Shown: positions 46,501 to 54,947 of the stretch, in pieces
Numbering within the stretch: position 1 is the stretch's first letter
Layout of the letters: each line of letters opens with the position of its first letter
From: JADJOY01 sp046331705 [NCBI: bacterium]
Lineage (GTDB): Bacteria > JADJOY01
Length of the DNA stretch: 64,000 bases
Assembly: GCA_046331705.1 (NCBI GenBank)
Contig: JAXLQJ010000014.1
Span: forward strand, 62,001-126,000
Direction of reading: 5' to 3'
The notes under the pieces: generated by a model
What the model was told of the DNA's origin: nothing
What the model saw: only the letters and a program-made list of their open reading frames with translations
Databases searched by the model: none
Program-made: the position numbers and the translations under genes

Positions 46501-49500
46501 AGCTGGAGCTCGTGAGCGTGATCTCGGGATCGCCCGACAACGACACGTTCGTCACGTGCAGGTCGGAGCTTCCAGGGTTCGAGACCTGGATCGTGCCGGT
46601 CTTGGCGTTCCCGGTCGAGGTCGAGAGCGCCAACCCGCCACCGGCGCCCGGGCTCGACGAGTACACCGGCGACGGCGTCGCCGTGACGTTGCACACGACG
46701 TTGTACTGGGCGGGGCTGCCCGAGCCGTCGTGGGTGAGCGTCAGCGTGGCGTGATAGGTGCCGATGAACGCCGAGGAGCAGTCGAGCGTCTGTTGTACCG
46801 GCAGCCCGCCGTCCGCGATCTGGAACGGCGACCCGCTTCCCGAATGGAAGCTGATCTCCGAATCGCCCGAGAGCGCGACGTTGCTCACGTTGAGCGCGGC
46901 GCTTCCGGTCTCGGACACGGTGAGGCTCGCCGTGCCCGTGCTGCCCAACGTCGTACCGAACTGGATGGTCGAGCCGGACGCCGGGCTCGAACCGTAGCCG
47001 GGAATCGCGTTGCCGGTGACGTGGCAGTTGACCGTGTAGGTCGCCGGGCTTCCCGGCGCATTGTGGGTCGCCGTCACGGTGGTGGAGTAATCGCCGGACG
47101 AGCCGGACAGGCATTGCACCGTGACGAGCTTGGGCGGGCGCTTGCTGGCGAGGGTGAACGAGCTCGGCGAGACCAACGTCAGGTTCGAGTCGCCCGAGAG
47201 CTGGATGTTCGACACGTCGAGGTCGTCGTTGCCGAGGTTCTCGACGTAGATGTCGGTGGTCGCGGCGTTGTTGGGCGCGGTGACGATGTCGATGGTCGAG
47301 CCCGGCAGCGGCAGCGACTCGTAGATCGGCGTGTTCGGCCCCTCGATGATGCAGGTGATCGGGTAGAGCGCCGGGCTGCCGTTGGCGTTGTGGGTCACCG
47401 AGAGCAGTGCCGCGTCCTGGGTGTCGCTGGTGCCCGAGCACTTGATACCGACCGTCACGGAGGCGCCACCGTCGGGAATCGCGAACGGACCGTCACCCGA
47501 CGTGAGCTCGATCGAGGTGATGACCGGCGCGGCGATCAACGAGACGGTGCCAGAGAGCGTGGCGTCACCGGTCTCCGAGATGACGACGTTCTGGGTGGCG
47601 TCGACGCCGAACGTGGTGGCCAGGATGATCGTGGTGCCGGCGCTCGGGGTCGAGCCGTAGCCGGGCTGGCTGTTGTCCTGCACGTCGCACTGGATCGTGT
47701 AGCTCGACGGGCTCTGGCCGCCGTTGTGGGTCACCTGCAACGTGGCGTTGTAGGTGTTCGCCTGGTTCGAGGCACAGTCGAAGGTGATGTCGACGTCCTG
47801 ACCGCCGTCGGCGATGTCGAACGATTGCGACGAGGTGAGCGTGATCTCGGAATCGCCGGTGATCTGGACGTCCGTCACGTGCAGGTCGTCGGTGCCGGTC
47901 TCGGACACCGTGACCTTGCCGTGACCGGTGGTCGAGGTATCCGTCTGGATCTGGATCGTCTGGCCAGGCGCCGGGTTCGAGTCGTAGCCCGCAGCACGGT
48001 TCGACTCGTAGGCGCCGCTGTCGCAGTTGGTGCCGCCCGGCTGCGGGCGCGACGCGTTGGTCTGGTCGAGGTTCGAGACCGGAGGGTCCGAGCACACCGT
48101 GGCGTTGCCGTAGCTGGTCGCGGCGCTGCCGGCGCCGATCGGGAACACCTTCGAGCCCGCCGGGCCACCGGCCGGGATCGACGCGCCGAGCTTCGGGTCA
48201 CCCGACGCGATCGGGTTGGGGAGCGCGTCGCAGCTCGTGCCCGGCCACTGGACGTTGCCGTCGCCGTCGGAGTTGGTGAGCTTGCTCGGACCGGCGCAGT
48301 TCGACGAGCCGAGCGTGTTCGCGAAGATGCTGTTGAGCGCGACCAGCTCGCCCTTGTTGTAGAGGTTCGCTCCCGAGCCGAGCAGCGCGATGTTGTCGGC
48401 CACCGTCGTGTTACGGGTGACGAGGGTCGAGCTGGAATCGTTCCAGATGCCGCCGCCTTCCGAGCTCGAGGTCGACACGATGTTGCCGGTGATGGTGCTG
48501 TTGGCGACCGTCGAGTTGTTGCCGCTCGACGACTTGTTGCCGAGGCCGCCGCCGTGGAGCACCGCCGTGTTGCCGTCCAGCGTCACCCGGTTGAGCACCA
48601 ACCCACCCTGGTTCCACACCGCGCCGCCGAAGCCCTGGTCGGTGATGTTCACCGGGTCGTTGTTGGTGGCGAAGTTGAGGGTGAAGACGCTGTCTTGGAT
48701 CTCGATGTTCTGGGCGGCGATCGAGTTGTAGATGGCGCCGCCCTTGCCCTGCGTCGCCTTGTTGCCGTCGAACTTGCAGTTCTTGAAGATCGTCGTCTCG
48801 TCGTAGTCCACGGCGTTGTAGAGCGCGCCGCCGCCGCCCAGGCTCGGGTTGCCGCCTTGGCCGGTGCCGTTCAGCGACTCGTTGTCGTTGAACTGGACGT
48901 TGTCGAGAAGCCAGAAGTAGCCAGTGGTGCCGCCGCCGGTGAAGTAGGCCGCTCCGCCGCTCAGCGCCGCCTTGTTGTTGGAGAAGGTGACGTTCTTGAG
49001 GGTGACCTGGGTGCTCGACCCGCTCAGGTAGAGCGCACCGCCGTCGGTCGCCTGCGCCTCGTTCTGGTCGAACGTGACGCCATCCATGAAGAACGCGTCG
49101 CCGCCCGCGCTGTTGATGGCGCCGCCGCCCGAGGAGATGGCCTTGTTGTCCTGGAACAGCACGCCCTGGAAGATCAGGCTCGTGCCGGTGTTGAGGATCG
49201 CGCCGCCGCCGCCGTCCCAGGCGTTCTGGAACGTCAGCCCGACGATCTTCACGGTGTGGTCCGAATCGCCGATGGTGCGGAAGATGCGCTTGCTGCGCGC
49301 CTGACCGCCTCCGTCGATGGTGACGTTGCCGTTGATCTCGATCGGGCCGCTCGACAGGTTCGACGCGACGAAGATCTCGTCGGCGTCCTGGGCGAGGGTC
49401 ACGTTGTTGACCGAGAAGTTGATGACGTCGACCGTCGGATCGGGATCACCGGCCGGGCAGTCGGCGTAGGTCGTGGGCGTGTTGTTGGCGTTCTGCGAAG

Positions 49501-49711
49501 CGTTGATGATCGCCTCGCGGAGCGTGCAGTCGCCGTCGTTACCATCCGGGTTCTTGGCATCCGTGCTGACGTCCACGGTGAACGTCTTGGCGAGCGCGCG
49601 CTCGGGACGCGTCGCGAAGAGCGCGAGCAGCGCCGTCGCGAGCAGCGCGCCCACGCGAGCGCGAGAAGCGAATCGGTGATGAGCCAGACGGCGTGACGTC
49701 ACGAGCGACAT
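43598..49711 (-). CDS. giant secreted protein: CSLREA beta-helix, 11 choice-of-anchor repeats, FG-GAP end
   Basis: 2037 residues from ATG at 49711 (MSLVTSRRLAHHRFASRARV). A signal peptide with core GALLATALLALFA ends near ERALA. A CSLREA segment (GNDGDCTLREAIINASQN) leads to a beta-helix (to about 600) with coils such as GGGAINSAGGDAFFMDGVTF. Eleven choice-of-anchor repeats of about 100 residues follow, with 'PGYGSNPxPGS' starts and 'SFQIADGG' strands. The end has five FG-GAP/VCBS repeats (DFDADGNADMMWQN to DYNGDGKADLLFQS) and finishes KEVSTDWVVVAPR, nearly the same as the paralogue. The longer reading from 49822 adds an Arg-rich lead and is rejected. Probably a calcium-stabilised extracellular fibre or matrix protein. 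Confidence 0.94.
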   Translation of the reverse strand: MSLVTSRRLAHHRFASRARVGALLATALLALFATRPERALAKTFTVDVSTDAKNPDGNDGDCTLREAIINASQNANNTPTTYADCPAGDPDPTVDVINFSVNNVTLAQDADEIFVASNLSSGPIEINGNVTIDGGGQARSKRIFRTIGDSDHTVKIVGLTFQNAWDGGGGAILNTGTSLIFQGVLFQDNKAISSGGGAINSAGGDAFFMDGVTFDQNEAQATDGGALYLSGSSTQVTLKNVTFSNNKAALSGGAAYFTGGGTTGYFWLLDNVQFNDNESLNGTGQGGNPSLGGGGALYNAVDYDETTIFKNCKFDGNKATQGKGGAIYNSIAAQNIEIQDSVFTLNFATNNDPVNITDQGFGGAVWNQGGLVLNRVTLDGNTAVLHGGGLGNKSSSGNNSTVANSTITGNIVSTSSSEGGGIWNDSSSTLVTRNTTVADNIALLGSGANLYNKGELVALNSIFANTLGSSNCAGPSKLTNSDGDGNVQWPGTSCDALPNPIASGDPKLGASIPAGGPAGSKVFPIGAGSAATSYGNATVCSDPPVSNLDQTNASRPQPGGTNCDSGAYESNRAAGYDSNPAPGQTIQIQTDTSTTGHGKVTVSETGTDDLHVTDVQITGDSEITLTSSQSFDIADGGQDVDITFDCASNQANTYNATLQVTHNGGQSPSSYTIQCDVQDNSQPGYGSTPSAGTTIILATTFGVDATQNVVISETGDATLSGTVSLIAAPVITSIELTSGDGPFAIPDGGASVTVGIKCSGTSDTQDAALLSVTHNANGSPALYPITCIIEGPNTPIYESLPLPGSTIDIVTAPNNAATTDIYVENLGNDDLDVSNIQLSGDSNLTLVSPSSFTLASKRPPKLVTVQCLSGSSGDYSTTVTATHNAPGSPATYTVNCHVTGNAIPGYGSSPASGSTIQFGTTLGSTGTASLTVSETGSAALNVSNVALSGDSEISFHSGSGSPFQIADGGLPVQQTLDCSSAFIGTYHATLTLTHDGSGSPAQYNVVCNVTATPSPVYSSSPGAGGGLALSTSTGNAKTGTIQVSNPGSSDLHVTNVSLSGDPEITLTSSSSFTQTANAAPTNVDVQCSSAIAGPYSSTLTITHDAPGSPATYTIDCNVTQGPTPGYGSNPVPGSSLPITASTGTPATTDVIVSETGNAPLDVTNVAVTGDPELSLTTASSFQIADGGLDQTVTVQCSSNQAGQYTGTLTVTHNAAGSPATYPITCDVSAPAPGYGSNPTPGSTLTLGTTAGTPTTTNVVVSETGDAPLDVSSVAVTGDAPLTLTTASSFQIADGGLDQTITVQCSSAQVGQYTGTLTVTHNASGSPATYPIQCNVSAVPTPGYGSSPAPGTTLPLATTANTPTSTSVTVSETGSATLNVTNVAVTGDPEITLTTASSFQISDGGNSQDITVQCSASQIGQYTATLTVTHNAAGSPASYPITCDVSAAPAPGYGSNPNPGATLTLSTSAGVATATNVVVSETGTATLSVSNVAVTGDAPLTLTSSSSFQIVDGGPSQNITVQCSSAQAGQFTGTLTVTHNATGSPATYPIQCDVAAQPTPGYGSSPGAGTTLTIGTTPNVAGSATVTVSETGSATLSVSSVAVSGSAALSRTSAASFQIVNGGPSQSVTVQCLSSQTGQFNGTLTVTHNANGSPATYPIQCNVTAVPTPGYASSPNPGSTIPLITSPLVTAGGQVTVSEAGSANLTVSNVAMSGDPEIILTSAASFTIPDGTAPQDITFQCTSAVEGSFSATLTVTHNAAGSPASYTISCNVSSVQQAVGGDFDADGNADMMWQNVATGDVLVWFMNGSQRLSQHSLNPGQVPVGWKVAGSADFNQDGRADLLLRNGTTGALRIWYMKGYLKTGEANVTPASVADAGLEVVGVGDFNGDGKPDVLRQQPGQMPLNVVFLNGAVATKQAYLNPEKAKATKTQSVGCPDLNGDGKPDILFTLEGQLSVWFMDGIKRIGTANLVPANPTTTKYRVVGTADYNGDGKADLLFQSKKDGKLELWFMNGINRISSVVPSPSKEVSTDWVVVAPR
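44395..48005 (-). repeat. 11 tandem choice-of-anchor repeats in the second giant gene
   Basis: Eleven in-frame units of about 320 bases. The units near 44700-46400 are the most alike in sequence; the outer ones have diverged. Three more units than in the neighbouring paralogue. Confidence 0.8.
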
Positions 49712-49900
49712 GCGCAACCTCCAGGATGTGCCCCCAGGGGCGAAACGATCGAGAACCGTACGGGTGGGAGCGCGACTCATACGCTCTTCGCCGCGACGGC
49801 GCAAGCAAAGAAAGATGCGCAATTGTCGACGTTTGCAAGCGAACGTCTACGCGTGTCGAGCGCCCCGCGGCCGCTCGCGAACGGGCGCGGCACGACCCCT

Positions 49901-50563
49901 TCAGGACGCTCCGAGGTGACGCCGCCGCCACAGGCGCTCGAGCGCCTCGAGCCCCGGCAGTCGCGAGAACCGCACACCGTGGCTCACCGAGACCAGCTCA
50001 CCGAGGATCATCAACGTGAGCCCCCAGATGCGCCGCCCGCCGAACACGTACGAGGGCAGCACCCAATCGGTGCCTGCGAACCGCCATTCGAGTGGCACGC
50101 GATTGCGCTCGTCGGCGAAGTAGTCGAGCGGAACCCAGACCACTTCGCGGATCTCGTGGCTCAGCTTCCAGCGCGGTCGACGTCGCGTGAGCTGGTAGAC
50201 GAACGGACGCACCAGCATGGGAACGGGTTTCTCGTGGGCGCGTGTCACCAGGTCGCCCAACCCGGAGGGCAAGCGCTCGCCGCCTGCGTCGATCGCGAGC
50301 CCGGTCTCCTCGACGAGCTCGCGCTCGGCGGTGATTCGCAGGTCCCGGTCGTCCCCGTGCCTGCGCCCTCCGGGGAACGACATGTGCCCGGACCACGGAT
50401 CTCCTTCGCGCTCCGCACGGCGAGCCAGCAAGACCTCGATGCCGCGCCGCGGCGAGTCGCGCAGCACGACGGCCACGGCGGACTGCACCACCACACGGCC
50501 GAAACGGATACGCCGCGGCCGACGCGCCGCGAGGCGCTCGGCGAGCTCATCGACGGTGATCAT
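49901..50563 (-). CDS. Nudix hydrolase, CoA pyrophosphatase type
   Basis: 220 residues from ATG at 50563. The CoA-class signature upstream of the Nudix box is complete (LLARRAEREGDPWSGHMSFP, followed by GG). The Nudix box runs GGRRHGDDRDL...RELVEETGL; the catalytic REL-EE-G core is intact, while the first Glu of the consensus (GX5E) is replaced by an Asp/Arg stretch, as seen in several CoA-type members. It likely cleaves CoA or CoA esters to phosphopantetheine forms and 3',5'-ADP. Extra C-terminal residues include a WxLPSYVFGGRRIWGLT block typical of the family. Confidence 0.9.
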   Translation of the reverse strand: MITVDELAERLAARRPRRIRFGRVVVQSAVAVVLRDSPRRGIEVLLARRAEREGDPWSGHMSFPGGRRHGDDRDLRITAERELVEETGLAIDAGGERLPSGLGDLVTRAHEKPVPMLVRPFVYQLTRRRPRWKLSHEIREVVWVPLDYFADERNRVPLEWRFAGTDWVLPSYVFGGRRIWGLTLMILGELVSVSHGVRFSRLPGLEALERLWRRRHLGAS

Positions 50564-50919
50564 GGGCGACGAGATCAAGGCGTAGCACCCTGTCGTGGGC
50601 CACGCCAGACCGGACCGCGTGGCGCCCGAGGGCGAAGCGGCTCCGAAAGCACGCGTAGTCGCACGGCGAATTTCGCGACGCAGGCAAGCCGCGAAGGCGT
50701 TCCCCTGGCACCACACGTCGCTCGATGGGCTGGAAACGAGGCTCCGGGCGGTGCCCCGGAGGACCACGGCGGAGTGGTCGGGATCGCGCTCGGTGAGACT
50801 CTGTCTTGACTACAAAAATTTGACGGCGGCGTGACGAATGGCTTGTTTTCGCCGTTGAATTTTAGGAAGATCGGCCTCCGGGCATCCGGTCGAATTCCAT
50901 CCAACGGAGGGGGGTCTAC
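50564..50919. other. upstream region of the TonB-dependent receptor
   Basis: 356 bases without a gene. An AT-rich patch (50805-50872) with TTGACT (50807) and TTGACG (50821) is the likely promoter zone for the receptor, but no matching -10 box is convincing at 16-18 bases. Confidence 0.45.
50906..50914 (+). promoter_or_regulatory. strong ribosome-binding site of the receptor gene
   Basis: GGAGGGGGG, five bases before ATG at 50920. One of the best Shine-Dalgarno matches in the window, in line with high expression of an outer-membrane receptor. Confidence 0.7.
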
Positions 50920-53745
50920 ATGAGGAGCCGAGCAGGTCTTACGTGGTGGGCCGCATCCCTCGCCTTCTTGGCGGGGCTAGCGGTTCTCTTCTTGGCGGCG
51001 CCACCCGCCGCGCGCGCCCAGACCGCGCCAGCCGGCGCGAAGCCATCGGCGGCAGCCGCGGCCGCGGAAGAGTCGGAAGAGGTGACGGTCACGGGTACGC
51101 GCATCGGCCGTGACAACCTCGAGGAATACGCGCCGATCGCGGTGGTCAACTCGAGCCAGATCGAGGCATCGGGCGTCTCGTCGGTGCACGAGCTTCTGAC
51201 CCAGCTGCCCGCCGTCACGCTCCAGGGCATCAGCCGCAACGACAACAATGGCGGCCAGGGTCTCGCGTTCGTGGACCTGCGCAACCTGGGCGTCGATCGC
51301 ACCCTGGTGCTGGTCAACGGCAAGCGCTTCGTGACCAGCAACAGCGACGTGTCGGAAGCCGTGGACCTGAACAACATCCCGGTCGCGATGATCGATCGCA
51401 TCGAGGTGTCGCTCGACTCGGGTTCGGCGGTGTACGGCTCGGACGCCGTCGGTGGCGTCATCAACATCATCCTCAAGGACAACTTCGACGGCTTCCAGTT
51501 CGACGCGATGGGCGGCGTCACCGACAAGGGTGATGGCGACACGATCCAGCTCTCCGGCATCTGGGGCGCGAACACGGACCGCGGCAACATCACGATCGCC
51601 ACGTCGTGGGTCCAAAACGGCGAGGTGAAGCAGAAGGACCGCAACTGGTCCCGCTACCCGGTCGTGGCGTCGTTCTTCAACGAAGACGGCTCGATCACCA
51701 AGGTCTTCGGCTCGGGCTTCGCGCCCGAGGGCGTCGCCGACCCGGGCTACGTCTTCCGGCCGGACCCCGCGACTGGCGCGAGCTTCCAGCCGTTCGACAC
51801 CCTCGAGACCACCGCTCAGGGCGGCTCGCGGTTCAACTACGGTGACTACCAGTGGCTGACGGGCCAGTCGACCCGGTACTCGATCGACGGCATGGGTCAC
51901 CTCGATCTGAACGACCACGTGACCGCCTACATGGACGGCATGTTCACCTACCGCCAGAGCGCTCAGTCCTTGGCGCCCGAGCCCATCGGCGGCGGCACCA
52001 ACACCCATCCCAACGGCTGGGTCATCCCGGTGACCAACCCGCTGATCCCGAAGGACGCGCTGGACGCGATCCTGGCCGAGGATCCCGAGGCGGAGTCGAT
52101 CTTCTTCTCGAAGCGCATGGCGGACTTCGGTGGTCGTACCTATCGGAACGACACGGACACGTTCCGCATCGTCACCGGGCTCAAGGGCGACATCGCCCAG
52201 GGCTGGAACTACGACACGTTCCTCAACTACGGCCGCAACACCCACACCCAGCGCTCGGAAAACCTCACCAATCTGACCCGGCTCCTGGAAGCCAGCGATC
52301 CCGTGCTGTGCGCCCAGAACGCGGACAAGGGCTGCGTGCTGGCCGACGTGTTCGGTGCCAACAAGATGTCGCAGCAGGCGATCGACTACATCCGTTACAC
52401 GGGCGTCCAGACCAAGCAGCACGAGCAGTTCGACCTGGGCGCTTCGGTCACGGGCCCAGTGGCGAAGCTGCCCGCCGGCGATCTCAAGATCGCCTTCGGC
52501 GGTGAGTGGCGCGACGAGGAAGGGTTCAACCAGCCGGACCCCGTCCAGATCCTCGGCGATTCGGCGAACGATGCGCAGCAGCCGACCCGCGGCGGATACA
52601 CCCTCGGTGAGGTGTTCGCGGAAAGCAGCATCCCCGTGTTGAAGGACCAGGGCTTGAAGGAGCTGACCCTGGACGTCGCCGGCCGCTACACCAACTACGA
52701 CACCTTCGGTGACGACTTCGTCTACCGCGGCGGCGTGAGCCTGGCGCCCACCAGCGACGTGCGATTCCGCGGCATCTACGGCACCGCGTTCCGCGCGCCG
52801 AGCATCAACGACCTTTACGGCGGCGCGGTCCGTTCGTTCCAGACGGCTCAGGACCCCTGCAACGACTGGGACACCGACCCCAACATCGATCCCGTCGTCC
52901 GCGCCAACTGCGAGGCCGCGGGCGTGCCGGCCGGCTACAGCCAGATCGCGACCGGAAACGACCAGGTTCCGACCGACATCGGCGGCAACCCGAACCTGGA
53001 CGCAGAGAAGTCCGACACGTACAGCGTCGGCGCGGTGATCACGCCGAGCTTCATCGAGAACTTCTCGTTCACGGCCGACTACTACTACATCGAAGTGAAG
53101 GACTCGATCACGAACCCCGACGAGCAGACCATCCTGGACAACTGCTACTCGACGCCGGGCCTGTCGAGCCCCGACTGCGCGCGCGTCCGCCGCGACCCGA
53201 CCGGCCGCATCATCCAGGTCGCCGCCATCGAGGACAACATCGGCAAGGAGCGCACCGACGGCATCGACTTCACCACCAACTACAGCTTCGACTTGGACAA
53301 GGTCGGCGCGGCCGACGTCGGCACGATCGACCTCGGCTTCAGCGGCAACTACCTCCTCCACTACACCCAGTTCGATGGCGAAGGCGTGAAGGACGAGCTG
53401 CGCGGCACGGAAGCCGGCCTCACGGGCAACTACGCGGTGTGGAAGTGGTACCAGACCACCGGCTTCCGGCGCGGTGGCTTCTCGTTCACGAACACGGTCC
53501 GCTTCATCGGCGACGCGAAGTCCCAGGAAGTGGGCCCCGAGGACCCGTATCGCCGCGTGCACGCGGTGTCCTACTGGGACGTCGAGGGCAGCTACTCGTG
53601 GGACAACTACACGGTGTCCCTCGGCATCAACAACCTCCTCGACAAGGATCCTCCCTTCCTCCAGGAAGGCGGCCAGAACGCCAACGCGGAGGGCTACGAC
53701 TTCCTCGGCCGGTTCCTCTTCGGACGCGTCAGCTACAAGATGTGA
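50920..53745 (+). CDS. TonB-dependent outer-membrane receptor
   Basis: 941 residues. A signal peptide ends around AAPPAARA. A TonB-box-like segment EEVTVTGTRIGRDN precedes the plug domain (about 60-170: NSSQIEASGVSSVHELLTQL; SGSAVYGSDAVGGVINIIL), then a 22-strand barrel with the usual aromatic C-terminal end (RFLFGRVSYKM). Two cysteine pairs occur in extracellular loops (e.g. DPVLCAQNADKGCVL). The N-terminus lacks a signalling domain, so it does not itself control a sigma factor. This class commonly imports siderophores, vitamins or glycans; the substrate is not indicated. The energising TonB/ExbB/ExbD set is 2 kb downstream. Confidence 0.94.
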   Translation: MRSRAGLTWWAASLAFLAGLAVLFLAAPPAARAQTAPAGAKPSAAAAAAEESEEVTVTGTRIGRDNLEEYAPIAVVNSSQIEASGVSSVHELLTQLPAVTLQGISRNDNNGGQGLAFVDLRNLGVDRTLVLVNGKRFVTSNSDVSEAVDLNNIPVAMIDRIEVSLDSGSAVYGSDAVGGVINIILKDNFDGFQFDAMGGVTDKGDGDTIQLSGIWGANTDRGNITIATSWVQNGEVKQKDRNWSRYPVVASFFNEDGSITKVFGSGFAPEGVADPGYVFRPDPATGASFQPFDTLETTAQGGSRFNYGDYQWLTGQSTRYSIDGMGHLDLNDHVTAYMDGMFTYRQSAQSLAPEPIGGGTNTHPNGWVIPVTNPLIPKDALDAILAEDPEAESIFFSKRMADFGGRTYRNDTDTFRIVTGLKGDIAQGWNYDTFLNYGRNTHTQRSENLTNLTRLLEASDPVLCAQNADKGCVLADVFGANKMSQQAIDYIRYTGVQTKQHEQFDLGASVTGPVAKLPAGDLKIAFGGEWRDEEGFNQPDPVQILGDSANDAQQPTRGGYTLGEVFAESSIPVLKDQGLKELTLDVAGRYTNYDTFGDDFVYRGGVSLAPTSDVRFRGIYGTAFRAPSINDLYGGAVRSFQTAQDPCNDWDTDPNIDPVVRANCEAAGVPAGYSQIATGNDQVPTDIGGNPNLDAEKSDTYSVGAVITPSFIENFSFTADYYYIEVKDSITNPDEQTILDNCYSTPGLSSPDCARVRRDPTGRIIQVAAIEDNIGKERTDGIDFTTNYSFDLDKVGAADVGTIDLGFSGNYLLHYTQFDGEGVKDELRGTEAGLTGNYAVWKWYQTTGFRRGGFSFTNTVRFIGDAKSQEVGPEDPYRRVHAVSYWDVEGSYSWDNYTVSLGINNLLDKDPPFLQEGGQNANAEGYDFLGRFLFGRVSYKM

Positions 53746-53773
53746 CGTGACGCGATTCGCGTAGCGATCCGCG

Positions 53774-53810
53774 AGCGGCGGGTGGGCAACCACCCGCCGC
53801 TCTTCTTTTC
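53774..53810 (+). terminator. intrinsic terminator after the receptor gene
   Basis: AGCGGCGGGTGG (53774-53785) pairs perfectly with CCACCCGCCGCT (53790-53801) around a GCAA tetraloop, followed by CTTCTTTTC. The hairpin starts 28 bases past the stop codon. Confidence 0.93.
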
Positions 53811-53830
53811 GGTTCACGGCGTCGCATACG

Positions 53831-54934
53831 ATGCCGGCGATGAGCCGTCGACGACCACCCTGCTCCATCGTGCGCGCGTGGCTGCTGCTGGCCCTGGTTG
53901 GGCTCGGGTGCTCCGCGTGGCGAGCGACGCTGCCCCCCGATCTGCTGCGGCGCGAGCTCGCCGAACGCGTCCAGCCGCTGCCGGCGGAAGGGATCGTGAT
54001 CCCGCACGAGGTGGATGCCGTCGACATCGACCGGGCGCGCGAGATCCTCGGCGGACACGCCACCACCTCCGAACGCACCCAGGTCCTCTTCGATGCGATC
54101 TTCGCCGAGTGGGCCTTCGGCGTGCGCTACGTGCCGATCGTGACGTTGCCCGCGCGCGAGGCGCTCGCGCGCCGCGAGGGCAACTGCCTCACGATCGCGG
54201 CGGTGTTCGTCGGCCTCGCCCGCGGCGTCGGGCTCGACGCGTACTACATCGACGCGTCCAAGCGCCTGGCGGAGGTGGACACGGAGGAGGAGGTGATCGT
54301 GAACATGGGACACATCACCGCCGCCGTGGACACCGACCGCGGGACGCTGGCCATGGACTTCGGCTGGGACCTACCGCGCGGCAACCACTATCGCAGGCTC
54401 GACGACGACGAGGCGGTCGCGCATTTCTACAACAACCGCGGCTACGAGCGGCTGGACGATGCGATGCGCGGCGACACCCCGCTCGATTGGAGCGCGGCGG
54501 CGCGCGACTTCACCACTGCGGTGCAGGTGCGCCCGGACTTCGCACGCGGCTGGAACAATCTCGGGATCGCGCATGCGCGCCAAGGCGAGCTGGCGGTGGC
54601 GCGACACGATTACGATCGCGCCATCGAGCTCGATCGACGATTCGTGGCGCCGCGCATGAACATCGGAGTGCTGGCATTGCGCAGCGGCCGCTTCGACGAG
54701 GCGCTCACGGCCTTCGACGCGGCGGCGCAGATCGAGCCGAAGAACGCGAGCGCCCAGTTCCACCGGGGCGTGGCGTTGCTGCGCATGGATCGGCGCGCGG
54801 AGGCGATCGGCGCGCTCACCCGGGCAGTTGCGCTCGAGCCTGGATTCACGCGCGCGCAGCATCTCTTGGAGCGCGCGCAGAGCGAGGTAGGAACCGACGG
54901 CGCGGCACCGTCGGATGGCGCCCGAGCGCGGTGA
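53831..54934 (+). CDS. lipoprotein with transglutaminase-like and TPR domains
   Basis: 367 residues. The start (ATG 53831, or the Met three codons on) leads a lipoprotein signal with lipobox LVGLGC. Residues 70-190 form a transglutaminase-like cysteine-protease fold: REGNCLTIAAVFVGLARGVG (Cys), NMGHITAAV (His) and LAMDFGWD (Asp) give a plausible triad. The rest is a TPR superhelix (NNLGIAHARQGELAVARHDY; MNIGVLALRSGRFDEALTAF; FHRGVALLRMDRRAEAIGAL). Probably a periplasmic, membrane-anchored protein for protein-protein contacts or peptide cleavage. It lies just after the receptor terminator, so it likely has its own promoter. Confidence 0.87.
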   Translation: MPAMSRRRPPCSIVRAWLLLALVGLGCSAWRATLPPDLLRRELAERVQPLPAEGIVIPHEVDAVDIDRAREILGGHATTSERTQVLFDAIFAEWAFGVRYVPIVTLPAREALARREGNCLTIAAVFVGLARGVGLDAYYIDASKRLAEVDTEEEVIVNMGHITAAVDTDRGTLAMDFGWDLPRGNHYRRLDDDEAVAHFYNNRGYERLDDAMRGDTPLDWSAAARDFTTAVQVRPDFARGWNNLGIAHARQGELAVARHDYDRAIELDRRFVAPRMNIGVLALRSGRFDEALTAFDAAAQIEPKNASAQFHRGVALLRMDRRAEAIGALTRAVALEPGFTRAQHLLERAQSEVGTDGAAPSDGARAR

Positions 54935-54947
54935 CCTCCGCGCGGCG

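Noticed and set aside
39065-48005. CRISPR-like periodic repeats
   Set aside because: The period is about 300-330 bases, in frame, with no short identical repeats or unique spacers; they encode Ig-like protein repeats.
43595-49696. A 2033-codon plus-strand open frame
   Set aside because: It is the antisense shadow of the giant repeat gene; the translation is Arg/His/Gly-rich without a fold, while the minus strand has a signal peptide, named domains and a terminator.
50805-50872. Defined sigma-70 promoter of the receptor gene
   Set aside because: TTGACT and TTGACG are present but neither has a convincing -10 box at the right spacing, so only a promoter zone is stated.
50977-54078. A 1033-codon minus-strand open frame
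   Set aside because: Antisense of the TonB-dependent receptor; the plus strand has a strong ribosome-binding site, signal peptide, plug and barrel, and a terminator.
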